From assembly GCA_015066325.1 (NCBI GenBank), contig SVOP01000003.1, positions 1 to 45,304 on the forward strand: a stretch of DNA of 45,304 bases, read 5' to 3'. A program made the translations under genes and the position numbers. Below, piece after piece: positions 1 to 8,377 of the stretch (position 1 is the stretch's first letter; the number at the start of each line of letters is the position of its first letter). Source of the DNA: Oscillospiraceae bacterium. GTDB taxonomy: Bacteria; Bacillota; Clostridia; Oscillospirales; Acutalibacteraceae. The notes below the pieces were generated by a model. That model did no database searches and had not been told where the DNA came from. It saw only the letters and a program-made list of their open reading frames with translations.

Positions 1-1191
1 CAGGTTCTTTTGGATTTGCTGGGGAACAATTTGTTTTCTGCAGGCAAGTCCTTTGATGCTGTTTCGGTGGATTGGCGCTTGGTCTGGTATGAAGCCCATA
101 TGCAAGGGGTTTCGTTGACCGCTTTTGCAGATTTTCCTGAAGAGCTTACTGCATCTGCAGATTTTTCAGGCATAAGAAAAAATCTGCAAAGCAGAATGAG
201 TGATAATCTTGCAGTAAACAAAAGCCATTTCAAAATTCATAAGCTTCTGAATGATGCTGAAATTCCCTATGTGATTTTAAAAGGTCTTGCATCTGCTCTT
301 TATTATCCTGATTTCCTTTTGCGTTCTATGGGTGACGTGGATTTTCTTGTTGCTGAAGGTGATTTAGAAAAAACTTGTGCAGAATTAGAGCAGAATGGCT
401 TTGTTGCTTCCGAAAAATCCCATGGCGACCATATGGTTTTCACAGATAATGTGTGCCGATATGAGCTTCATACAGAGCCTGCAGGTATGCCCAAAGGTGA
501 AGTAGGGGCGTTAGTTAAAGGATATTTATCCGATTTATTGGAAAAAGCAGAACTACAAAACACTCTTTTTGAAAATGTGTATGTTCCATCAAGGTTTCAT
601 CACGGGCTTATAATTCTGCTCCACATCTGCCACCATCTCACAAGCTCGGGTGTAGGGCTTCGTCACCTTTGCGATTGGGCGGTTTTTGTGAATTCTGTTT
701 CCGATGATGAATTCTGCAGTTTGTTTGAAGAAAAATTCAAGCAAATCGGTCTTTGGAATTTAGCTTGTGTGTTAACAAGAATCAGCGAAAAATATCTTTC
801 TTGTCCTGAAAAATCTTGGGTGTGCGAGGTCGATGAAAATTTAGTTGACTCTTTGGCAAAAGATATTTTCGAGGGTGGAAACCTTGGCCAAAAAAATGAC
901 GACAGAAGCCACGAAGCAATGATTTTACCTAAATACGGTGATAGCGAGCACAAAGAAAAAAGCAATTCAAAAAGATTTATTGCTTATGTAAATCAAACAG
1001 TTAAAAACAACTGGAAAAGTGCAGAGAAAAATAAACTGCTTTTACCTGTTGGTTGGGTTTATTTTGGTGGAAGATATGTTTTCCGTTCATTAAAAGGGGA
1101 AAGACCCAAAATAAATGTTAACAGCTTTATTTCTGAAGCAAATGAACGGAAAAAATTATTTGACCAATTAAAGTTTTTTGAAAAAGAATAA
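1..1191 (+). CDS. Nucleotidyltransferase family protein (NTP_transf_5-like), 5' truncated
   Basis: The reading frame is open from base 1, and the first usable start (TTG at 10) has no ribosome binding site, so the gene very likely begins left of the window. The motif YVILKGLASALYY followed by RSMGDVDFLV (around residues 90-115) matches the 'uncharacterised nucleotidyltransferase' family PF14907, where the GD-x-D acidic pair would bind metal-nucleotide. The C-terminal half is helical, as is usual in the family. Members occur in polysaccharide and lasso/RiPP-type clusters; the substrate is unknown. A glycosyltransferase follows after 25 bp, and a PqqD-like gene faces the pair. The family call rests on motif reading only; catalysis is inferred. 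Confidence 0.72.
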   Translation, partial: QVLLDLLGNNLFSAGKSFDAVSVDWRLVWYEAHMQGVSLTAFADFPEELTASADFSGIRKNLQSRMSDNLAVNKSHFKIHKLLNDAEIPYVILKGLASALYYPDFLLRSMGDVDFLVAEGDLEKTCAELEQNGFVASEKSHGDHMVFTDNVCRYELHTEPAGMPKGEVGALVKGYLSDLLEKAELQNTLFENVYVPSRFHHGLIILLHICHHLTSSGVGLRHLCDWAVFVNSVSDDEFCSLFEEKFKQIGLWNLACVLTRISEKYLSCPEKSWVCEVDENLVDSLAKDIFEGGNLGQKNDDRSHEAMILPKYGDSEHKEKSNSKRFIAYVNQTVKNNWKSAEKNKLLLPVGWVYFGGRYVFRSLKGERPKINVNSFISEANERKKLFDQLKFFEKE

Positions 1192-1216
1192 ATTGTATTG
1201 ATGGGAAAAATTTGAG

Positions 1217-2272
1217 ATGGAAGATATTTTTTTGAGTATTATAATTCCTGTTTATAATACTCATTTGTATATAGAGCAGTGTATTCAGTCGTTGATAAAT
1301 CAAGATATTCCTATGTCAGATTATGAAATAATTTGCGTAGATGATGGTTCTACTGACGGTAGCAGGGGAATTCTTGAAAATTATAAAAAAGCGTTTAATA
1401 ATCTCCGTGTTTATTATCAAAAAAACAATGGGGTTAGTTCGGCACGGAATCACGGGTTAAAGCTTGCCAAGGGGCGCTATGTGTGGTTCGTTGATGCAGA
1501 TGATTTTATTGCTCCGAATATATTAAAACAATTAAGAGAAATAGCCCGAAATAGTGGTGCAGATAGAGTTGAATTAGAGTCATACTCTTTCGACCGAGAA
1601 TTAAATTTTAGTGAGCAAGAAAAGTTCGCTGAAAAAAGGTTGACTCCAAATGTTGCATATAAAAAAGTTATGGTAACAAGAACACTTTATAAGAGAGAAT
1701 ATTTAGTAAATAATAATATACTTTTTTTAGAGGGTGTACATTACGGAGAAGATGGTTTATTTAATTATCAAACATTAATTCATAATCCTTTAACGATTGA
1801 AAGTAACATCCTTGCATATTTTTATAGGAAGCATAACGAATCTGTGACCGGCATTACAGATAAAGCATTTAAAGCCCAAAAATCTCTTGATGGTACAAAG
1901 TATGTAATGGATGTTTTGATTGAACATTACAACAATAATATATGCATAGATGAAACCCGCAGAATGCTCTTATACTGGATGTATGGGATTTTAGAGAATT
2001 ATTCATATCTTGATAAGGATTATTTTTGCAACAATTTTGTTTGGAGTTATCATTTAAAAAACATTCCCTTGAATGATATGGAACTTAGGATATTAAATAG
2101 AGTGATGTGCAATTTTTCAAAATCACATAATTATGATAATCTCTTATCTTTTGTTAGTAAACAAAAACAGAAAAAGGAACTTAAAGAAATAAGAAAAAAC
2201 AGTAAAAAGAAAATTGTGGGATACATAAAACATCCGAGAAGATTTTTAAAAAGTTTCTTCAAAAAAAATTAA
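1217..2272 (+). CDS. Glycosyltransferase family 2 (GT-A fold)
   Basis: Transfers a sugar from a nucleotide-sugar donor to a glycan or lipid acceptor at the cytoplasmic membrane face (family knowledge; acceptor unknown). The N-terminus begins LSIIIPVYNTHLYIEQCI and is followed by CVDDGSTDGS and NGVSSARNHG, all hallmarks of GT2. The metal-binding DxD is VDADD at residues 92-96. The length (351 aa) is typical. The C-terminus is very lysine-rich and basic, suggesting contact with the membrane or an anionic polymer. It starts 25 bp after the nucleotidyltransferase-like gene, so the two are probably co-transcribed. The ribosome binding site is weak (TTGAG just before ATG). A strong terminator follows. 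Confidence 0.9.
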   Translation: MEDIFLSIIIPVYNTHLYIEQCIQSLINQDIPMSDYEIICVDDGSTDGSRGILENYKKAFNNLRVYYQKNNGVSSARNHGLKLAKGRYVWFVDADDFIAPNILKQLREIARNSGADRVELESYSFDRELNFSEQEKFAEKRLTPNVAYKKVMVTRTLYKREYLVNNNILFLEGVHYGEDGLFNYQTLIHNPLTIESNILAYFYRKHNESVTGITDKAFKAQKSLDGTKYVMDVLIEHYNNNICIDETRRMLLYWMYGILENYSYLDKDYFCNNFVWSYHLKNIPLNDMELRILNRVMCNFSKSHNYDNLLSFVSKQKQKKELKEIRKNSKKKIVGYIKHPRRFLKSFFKKN

Positions 2273-2294
2273 AAACAAGTTGAATTAAATATAA

Positions 2295-2340
2295 AAACCG
2301 ATTAGCTGAATTGAATCAAATAATCGGTTTTTTATTTTTT
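2295..2340. terminator. Bidirectional rho-independent terminator
   Basis: A 10-bp perfect stem, AAACCGATTA (2295-2304) with TAATCGGTTT (2321-2330), is followed by a long T run on the plus strand and flanked by A residues on the left. It can therefore stop both the glycosyltransferase (plus) and the converging PqqD-like gene (minus). Confidence 0.85.
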
Positions 2341-2350
2341 TATTATTAAA

Positions 2351-2629
2351 TTATTTCAATAAACCTGCTTCCTCGAGCCCATTCAAAAACTCCTTAATAT
2401 CTGCGGTGGCTTCTTCTTTTGATACATCAAATTCTGTTGTAACAAGGTTGAGAATTTCATCAAAGGTTGCACCGTTTTCAAGCTTACCCCAGATAACCTG
2501 GCTGACAGGGTTGAGTATAACGATATTTGCATCATCGCCGGCAGTGTTACTTATGGGTACAGCCAAATATTCTCCTGCAATCTGGCGGAGTACATAAGCA
2601 CCTTTTAAAGCGTAAACCTTGTTTTCCAT
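2351..2629 (-). CDS. PqqD family protein (stand-alone RiPP recognition element-like)
   Basis: This 92-aa protein has the PqqD-family pattern: an N-terminal beta-rich stretch (ALKGAYVLRQIAGEYLAVPI), the LNPVSQVIWGKLENGATFDEIL core with its conserved N-x-x-x-x-x-W, and a winged-helix-like C-terminus ending in LEEAGLLK. PqqD domains bind leader peptides for radical SAM or other modifying enzymes, but many stand-alone members lie beside sugar and nucleotidyltransferase genes with no known peptide. No precursor peptide or radical SAM enzyme is visible here. The start has GGGAAGTGG about 5 nt upstream. It has its own promoter (2666-2694) and converges on the glycosyltransferase gene. The family is fairly sure; the role is not. 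Confidence 0.85.
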   Translation of the reverse strand: MENKVYALKGAYVLRQIAGEYLAVPISNTAGDDANIVILNPVSQVIWGKLENGATFDEILNLVTTEFDVSKEEATADIKEFLNGLEEAGLLK

Positions 2630-2665
2630 TTTGCCACTTCCCGAAAAATTTTATTTACTACCGAG

Positions 2666-2694
2666 ATTATAACATTTAAAACTATAAACTACAA
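2666..2694 (-). promoter_or_regulatory. SigA-type promoter of the PqqD-like gene
   Basis: Read on the minus strand: -35 TTGTAG (2689-2694), a 17-nt spacer, and -10 TATAAT (2666-2671) preceded by TG-n (extended -10). It lies 37 bp upstream of the start codon. Confidence 0.75.
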
Positions 2695-2770
2695 CTCAAT
2701 TCCGCAAAAATTCATATTTGTTTTGTGTATTTTTACAAGTTTTGCCGATAAAAGTTGTGCAAACCATTTA

Positions 2771-2799
2771 TTGTTAATGTTTATTTATTGTGATAAAAT
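2771..2799 (+). promoter_or_regulatory. SigA-type promoter of the secreted lipase-like gene
   Basis: -35 TTGTTA (2771-2776), 17-nt spacer, -10 TAAAAT (2794-2799) with an upstream TG-n. The 5' leader is about 35 nt and contains GAGGTG ahead of the ATG at 2840. Confidence 0.72.
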
Positions 2800-2839
2800 C
2801 TAATTAACAATTTATTAATATTTTTGATGAGGTGGGCTT

Positions 2840-4642
2840 ATGAAATTTAAAAGAGCAGTCAGCTTAATTGTTGCACTTGTTATGATTTGTTCTGTAATGC
2901 TTGTACCTGTTTCTGCAAAGGAAGCAACAGGTACCGTAACAAATTATGCAGTTTCAGATTATATTGGTGATTACGACAGAGATACTCCCGTTATTATTGT
3001 TCACGGTATGAGCCAGAATGATACTTATCTTCTTAATGAAGATGGTACAAGAATGACCGATGATAATGGCGACTATATTACCGGTTGGCCTCTTGAAATT
3101 GATGTTATGGCTCTTATTAAGCAGGCACTTGTTCCTCTTATTGCATCAGTTGTTTCAAGAAGTGATGCAGGTCTTACTGAGGCAATGAGAAAGGGTGCTT
3201 ATGACGGTCTTTATGCAATTCACAAGGACCCTCAGGGTAATTATCTCACTCCCGTTGAGGTTCCCTGCTACGAATACCCGATGAGCGAAATGACCGATGA
3301 AATTAAAGAATATTATTATAATATTCTTCCTCTTCAGGGCTTGGCTGAAATTGTTGGCGAAGAAAATATTTATTATTTCGGTTACGACTCCTTTGGTGAT
3401 GTTATAGGTGAAACCGAAAAGCTTCACCACTATATCCACGATGTTGTTTTACCTCAGAGCGGTGCCGAGCAGGTAAGGCTTTGCAATATCAGCCTTGGTG
3501 GTACTATTGGTGTTAACTACCTTGAATCATATCCTGAAGATAATTTCTTAATCAAGAGAATGTTATTTGTTATTCCTGCTATTGACGGCTCCGATATTAT
3601 AGGTGATATTCTTACGGATAACCTCAGCATCGTTCACTATGATGAAATGCTTTACAGCAAATTCCTTCCCTCTCTTTTAGGTCAGACTCCCTTGGCATAT
3701 TTATTGAATATGGTTCTTCGTATTTTACCTAAGGATGTTCTCAAATCTGCCTTGAGCGGACTTGCTAAAGGCGTTGTTGATGCGGGTATTCGCTCAACAA
3801 CAATCATCTGGGCACTTTGTCCCACTGATTATTATGAAGAGGCAAGAGAAATATGGCTTGCAGATGAAGAATATGCTTTGATTCGTGAAAAAGTTGATTA
3901 CTATATGCAGGCAAGAGCAAACTTTGGCGAAAACCTTTATAAATTAATGGAAAACGGTACCGAGGTTTTTGATATTGTTTGCTATGGTGGCGGTATGTTC
4001 CCTCTTTGCAAGGATTATAATGTAACAAACGGTGACGGCATTGTTCATTCAACCTCTGCATCTATGGGTGCAACCTTTGCAAATGTTGGTGAAACTCTTC
4101 CTGAGGATTATGTTGCAGCAGGAACATATTGCAATAACCCTGCTCATGACCATATTTCACCTGACAGAACAGTTGACCCCACAACTGGTCTTCTTCCTTG
4201 CACAACCTGGTACATTAAAAATCAGGATCACGAAAAGCTTCCTCATAACGATGTCGCTCTTAAAATGGCATTTGATATTATGACAGATGATGCTATTGTT
4301 GATGTGTATAGCAGACCTGATGTTTATCCTCAGTATAACGAAGGAAGACTTGTAAATAAGGTTAGAGAATATCTTGAAGTTTGGGAAACTGCAGATAAAT
4401 CTCAGCTTTCAGATGCAGATTATGAGCTTGTTCAGGAAGCGGTTGATGAAATAAATAAACAGCTTTCCGAAACAATTGTAAATACTGAAAAATGGAAAGA
4501 AGCCGAAGAAGAGTTAAGAGTTGCTCTTATAAGTGCCGGATTAATGGAAAGCACCGACCCCACAGATGCTGAAAAAACATTCACATCAGTATTGCAGAGC
4601 TTCAATGAAGGCGTTAACTTCGTTTTTGATTATGTGTTTTAA
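2840..4642 (+). CDS. Secreted alpha/beta hydrolase (lipase-like)
   Basis: Residues 1-26 form a Sec signal peptide (basic start, hydrophobic core, VPVSA cleavage motif). The mature protein starts the hydrolase fold with VIIVHGM (oxyanion region, about residue 52). The nucleophile elbow is NISLGG, with Ser218 in place of the usual GxSxG context. A lipase-like acid loop GDGIVH gives Asp399, and His469 in LPHND is the best base, so a full triad seems present. The C-terminal 100 residues are helical and unassigned. At 600 aa it is longer than most single-domain lipases. The ATG has a GAGGTG site. It lies just upstream of a second, larger secreted protein with its own esterase domain. The substrate is unknown; esterase or lipase activity on diet- or host-derived esters is inference. 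Confidence 0.75.
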   Translation: MKFKRAVSLIVALVMICSVMLVPVSAKEATGTVTNYAVSDYIGDYDRDTPVIIVHGMSQNDTYLLNEDGTRMTDDNGDYITGWPLEIDVMALIKQALVPLIASVVSRSDAGLTEAMRKGAYDGLYAIHKDPQGNYLTPVEVPCYEYPMSEMTDEIKEYYYNILPLQGLAEIVGEENIYYFGYDSFGDVIGETEKLHHYIHDVVLPQSGAEQVRLCNISLGGTIGVNYLESYPEDNFLIKRMLFVIPAIDGSDIIGDILTDNLSIVHYDEMLYSKFLPSLLGQTPLAYLLNMVLRILPKDVLKSALSGLAKGVVDAGIRSTTIIWALCPTDYYEEAREIWLADEEYALIREKVDYYMQARANFGENLYKLMENGTEVFDIVCYGGGMFPLCKDYNVTNGDGIVHSTSASMGATFANVGETLPEDYVAAGTYCNNPAHDHISPDRTVDPTTGLLPCTTWYIKNQDHEKLPHNDVALKMAFDIMTDDAIVDVYSRPDVYPQYNEGRLVNKVREYLEVWETADKSQLSDADYELVQEAVDEINKQLSETIVNTEKWKEAEEELRVALISAGLMESTDPTDAEKTFTSVLQSFNEGVNFVFDYVF

Positions 4643-4653
4643 AAAATGATGAG

Positions 4654-4688
4654 AAACCTTGCGAGCATTTTGTTCGCAAGGTTTTTTT
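4654..4688 (+). terminator. Rho-independent terminator after lipase-like gene
   Basis: Stem AAACCTTGCGA (4654-4664) / TCGCAAGGTTT (4674-4684), followed by an uninterrupted T run to 4688. It separates the two secreted-protein genes, which therefore form two transcription units. Confidence 0.88.
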
Positions 4689-4700
4689 ATGACTTGAATA

Positions 4701-4729
4701 TTGCAAAGCGAAGAATAAAATGATAAAAT
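4701..4729 (+). promoter_or_regulatory. SigA-type promoter of the large dockerin protein
   Basis: -35 TTGCAA (4701-4706), 17-nt spacer, -10 TAAAAT (4724-4729) with TG-n. An overlapping alternative is TTGAAT (4694-4699) with TAAAAT (4716-4721), 16-nt spacer. Confidence 0.6.
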
Positions 4730-4776
4730 AAACTGAGTGTGTAAAAACACCAGTCTTTATGAAAATGAGGAAAAAT

Positions 4777-7700
4777 ATGAAAATATTAAGTTTATTTCTT
4801 GCTTTATTGTTGATGCTTTCGTGTATGGTTGTACCGGCTTTTGGTGCGGATAATACTGAAAGCGGGATTTCAGTTGCGGCAGACGGCACGATAACTGCTA
4901 CTTCTGATGACGGAATTCAGTATGTAGTGTTTATGGTTACGAATATACACTACAACAGCTTAGAACCTTATGTTTCGGAAATGGTGCAGCTTCATGGTGA
5001 AATAGACTCTTCTTCTGACAGAATGTATGCATTCGGAGTTGTGGGACCTATGTGCATTACACAGTCTATTGAGCAGATGAATGAAGAGGTTAATACTGTT
5101 TTTGCTCTTGCAGAGAAATATAATGTGCCTGTGTTCTTTCAGATGGACGACTGCACAAACTATTCCACTCATTTCGGCGACGATGCCACCATCGATGATG
5201 CAGGCAATAAATTTTATAACGACCCTGAAATGTGTGAATGGATTGCTTTCCCCGAGGATGGTGAAGAATGGGGTGGCCAAAAATATGGTATGCTCCCCAG
5301 ATGGCATTGTAACTGGAGTGGTGTTCCCTTTGCTACTGCAGGCGGTTTCCCTTGCTATAACTCTCCCAAATATCTTGCTTGGTATGAGAAGCAGGTAACT
5401 GAGGGCTTTATAGAACCATTGGTTGAAAACTATGAAAGGCTTAAAGCAGAGGGAAAATCATACCTTCTTGCAGGTATCAACACCGGTTGGGAAACCCAGA
5501 TACCTGATTACACAGATAAAGATTATGCTTCTCTTGAAGAGTTTGAAAAAGCTCAATACGGAATGCATGCTTTGCATAATCTCGGTTATGATGCACAATC
5601 TATTTTTGATGAAGCGGTAACCCGTATGCTCAGCGAGAAAGAGGTTATAAGAGAGCTTCTTTATGAGGTTCTTGCGGATTACATAGAGTTCACCTGCAAA
5701 ATGTTTTATGATGCAGGTATAGAAAAATCTAAGATATTTTCTCATATAGTTTCTGTTTCTTCATATCTGGGCGGTTGTTCAACAGAATATCCTCCCACAG
5801 ATGTGTGCATTAACGATTATTGTACACCCGGTTGGACAATGAGCCCCAAAACCTGTCAGTATAATCTTGCACAGCTTGAAAAAAACCTTGGTGAAAACGG
5901 CAGAAACGAATATGTTAATGCAGAGGGTTATGCTCATTATGATGATGTGGCAACATGTACAGCATATTTTGAAGAAAGTCTTTGCGGTAATGCAAAGCTT
6001 ATAACTGTTTTCGGCTATGACCAGGCAACAGGCACTTACGGCTATCAAAAAAGTCCGGATTTCTATTTTGTTAAGGTTGTTAAATCCTGGCTCGCACGCG
6101 AAATAGGCCCCAATTATACTTGGGCAAATCGTCCCAGCCTTGTTGCAAAGCTTAATACCTGTAAAACCTGCGGTGGTACTTTATCCAATGGCTTCTGCCT
6201 TAGTGATAACAGCCATTATGATGTTCCTTTTAAAGATGCAAGCGGGTTTTATAAAATAGAAAATGCAGGTAATCTTTATTGGTTCTGTCAGCAGGTGAAC
6301 GATGGCAACAATACTATTAACTGCAGACTTACTTGCGATATAAGTGATAACACGGATATTTATGATTCCAACGGTAATCTTATATCAGGAAGCTTTCGTG
6401 CTTGGACTCCTATTGGTATAAAGAAAACCTTTAGTAGTGTTGAATTTAATGGTGTATTTGACGGTTGCGGTTATACCCTTAGAAACTTTTATAATGCAAA
6501 CGAAGATAATTACACAGCATTGATAGGTTATCTTGGTGAAAATGGTGTTGTCAGAAATGTGAATATCAGCTCGTCATATTTTAAAGGTGGCAACTATGTA
6601 GCCGGACTTGTTGCTCTTAACGAGGGTACAATTCAGAATTCCTGCAGTAGCAGTTCTGTTAATGGGACTAGATATGTAGGCGGTATTGCAGGGCAGAATG
6701 CAAGTAAAAGTGCTCTGTTAGGTACGAGTGCAGGTACAATAAACAATTGCTATTCTGCAGGTAGTGTTATCGGAACAGAAACAAGTTCAATTATGTGTTA
6801 TGTTGGTGCTATATGCGGTGATAATGGCGGAACAGTTTCAAACTGCTACCATTTATCAGGCTCTGCCAGTGCAGATGGTACTGCTCAGCTCGGAATAGGT
6901 GCAGCAAGGAGAGCTAATTCATCAGATAGTGCAGGTGTCACGGAGGAAAAATCTCTCACTCAGTTCAGTAGCGGTGAGGTTGCTTATCTGCTTCAGTCCG
7001 GTAACGGTTATCGTATCTGGGGGCAAAAAAGTAATACGCCGGGGACACTTCCCGTAATATCGGGTAAACCGATGCATGCGGTTGCAAAATATGAGTCGGA
7101 GATAGGTTATTCAGTTGGCAGTATCTGTGATTTGAATAACGATAGAAGTGTCGGCACTGCGGATTATCAGATTTTTGTTAACATGGCTTTAGGGGAGCAT
7201 AACACGGAAGCAACCGCTGAGGATAGTGTAACCTTTGCCAGAGCAGATATTGATGGCGATAGAGTAGTGGATGTTTTAGATGCAGCACAAGCTTGGAGCC
7301 TGTATTTTGGATATCAGACATTAGATATTTATGGTTCAGGCGATTTCAATGGTGATGGAGTTTGCACAGATGAGGACACCGCTAAAATAAAACAAGCGGT
7401 GACAAATAAAAATTATGTAGGTAAAGCTGCTTTAATGGCTTGTGATTTTAACGGCGATGGTAGTGCAGACGGCTATGATTTAGAAGAAGCCTTTGATATT
7501 TCCGCTGTTGATAATTATGTGTATTTTGATACAAAATACGGAGATAATGCAAGGCATTACTTTGATTTATATATTCCCAAGGATAAAAAAATAGTAGGTA
7601 TAGTCCTTATGCTTCACGGTGGTGCATGGATGGGTGGCGATGAAAATGAGTTCGCAGGCAGACTCGAGCAGGTTGCCAAGGCAGGCTATGCAGGGGTGGC

Positions 7701-8337
7701 AGTAAGGTACAGATATATTGATGAAAATGTAAACCTTGATGATATAATGGACGATATTGAGCAAGCTATGGGTCTTGTAAAGGAAATCGGCGACTCTCAC
7801 GGAGTTGAAATTTCCGGCTTCCTTTCCACAGGTGGCTCTGCAGGCGGTCATTTATCTCTTCATTATGCCTATTCCCGTGCGGATTCCTCGCCAATTCCGC
7901 CGAAAGCAGTTGCGAGCTATTGCGGTCCTGCTGATTTAGCGGATGAATATTATTATTACAATGAAGAGCTTCAGGCTAACAATGGCATTGGTGATAAAGA
8001 AACTGTTGCTGAGATCCTCGGGTATGCAAGCGGATATCCTCATACCTATGCAACACGTGCCGAGGCTAAAGAAGCTTTGAAATTTGTTTCACCTATTTAT
8101 TATATAGATGAAAATACAGTTCCTACCATTATAAATCATGGTGTGAAGGATGATATCGTCCCATACAGAAACGCTGTTGATTTAGATGCTAAGCTTACCG
8201 AGTATGGTGTAGAGCATGTGTTCAATTCCTATCCTACCTCGGGTCACGGCTTGGAGCTTGATGCAGAGAATATGGCTCTTGCAGAACAACTTCTGTGGGA
8301 ATATATTGAAAAATATCTTGATTCCGTCAATGCATAA
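4777..8337 (+). CDS. Secreted multi-domain protein: unknown N-terminal domain, GLUG repeats, tandem dockerin, C-terminal esterase
   Basis: The ATG at 4777 is preferred over in-frame ATGs at 4759 and 4765, because GAGGA lies 5 nt before it and nothing precedes 4759; this gives about 1186 aa. Numbering from 4759, in order: a signal peptide (to about 30, AFGA); a roughly 400-residue domain I do not recognise, rich in Trp and acidic residues like a glycan-acting barrel; a CKTCGG-x6-C cysteine cluster near 470; GLUG-like repeats at about 490-760 (GGIAGQN, GAICGDNGG); four calcium loops of dockerin type starting at D791, D830, D862 and D896; then an esterase of the HSL/BD-FAE type with LHGGAW (oxyanion, 952-957), GGSAGG with Ser1027, Asp1131 in HGVKDD, and His1163 in SGHG. 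The four loops pair up as two dockerin modules. It is likely cell-surface or complex-bound; the substrate is unknown, though carbohydrate or acyl-ester work is plausible. Confidence 0.8.
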   Translation: MKILSLFLALLLMLSCMVVPAFGADNTESGISVAADGTITATSDDGIQYVVFMVTNIHYNSLEPYVSEMVQLHGEIDSSSDRMYAFGVVGPMCITQSIEQMNEEVNTVFALAEKYNVPVFFQMDDCTNYSTHFGDDATIDDAGNKFYNDPEMCEWIAFPEDGEEWGGQKYGMLPRWHCNWSGVPFATAGGFPCYNSPKYLAWYEKQVTEGFIEPLVENYERLKAEGKSYLLAGINTGWETQIPDYTDKDYASLEEFEKAQYGMHALHNLGYDAQSIFDEAVTRMLSEKEVIRELLYEVLADYIEFTCKMFYDAGIEKSKIFSHIVSVSSYLGGCSTEYPPTDVCINDYCTPGWTMSPKTCQYNLAQLEKNLGENGRNEYVNAEGYAHYDDVATCTAYFEESLCGNAKLITVFGYDQATGTYGYQKSPDFYFVKVVKSWLAREIGPNYTWANRPSLVAKLNTCKTCGGTLSNGFCLSDNSHYDVPFKDASGFYKIENAGNLYWFCQQVNDGNNTINCRLTCDISDNTDIYDSNGNLISGSFRAWTPIGIKKTFSSVEFNGVFDGCGYTLRNFYNANEDNYTALIGYLGENGVVRNVNISSSYFKGGNYVAGLVALNEGTIQNSCSSSSVNGTRYVGGIAGQNASKSALLGTSAGTINNCYSAGSVIGTETSSIMCYVGAICGDNGGTVSNCYHLSGSASADGTAQLGIGAARRANSSDSAGVTEEKSLTQFSSGEVAYLLQSGNGYRIWGQKSNTPGTLPVISGKPMHAVAKYESEIGYSVGSICDLNNDRSVGTADYQIFVNMALGEHNTEATAEDSVTFARADIDGDRVVDVLDAAQAWSLYFGYQTLDIYGSGDFNGDGVCTDEDTAKIKQAVTNKNYVGKAALMACDFNGDGSADGYDLEEAFDISAVDNYVYFDTKYGDNARHYFDLYIPKDKKIVGIVLMLHGGAWMGGDENEFAGRLEQVAKAGYAGVAVRYRYIDENVNLDDIMDDIEQAMGLVKEIGDSHGVEISGFLSTGGSAGGHLSLHYAYSRADSSPIPPKAVASYCGPADLADEYYYYNEELQANNGIGDKETVAEILGYASGYPHTYATRAEAKEALKFVSPIYYIDENTVPTIINHGVKDDIVPYRNAVDLDAKLTEYGVEHVFNSYPTSGHGLELDAENMALAEQLLWEYIEKYLDSVNA

Positions 8338-8342
8338 TATTT

Positions 8343-8377
8343 ACTCCCCTTCGATTTGTATCAAAGGGGAGTTTTTT
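8343..8377. terminator. Rho-independent terminator between convergent genes
   Basis: Nine-bp stem ACTCCCCTT (8343-8351) / AAGGGGAGT (8364-8372), followed by six T on the plus strand. The T run overlaps the stop codon of the converging minus-strand gene, so it mainly serves the dockerin/esterase gene. Confidence 0.85.

Noticed and set aside
3155-3439. Antisense open frames within the lipase-like gene
   Set aside because: They arise from codon bias of the sense gene and show no start site.
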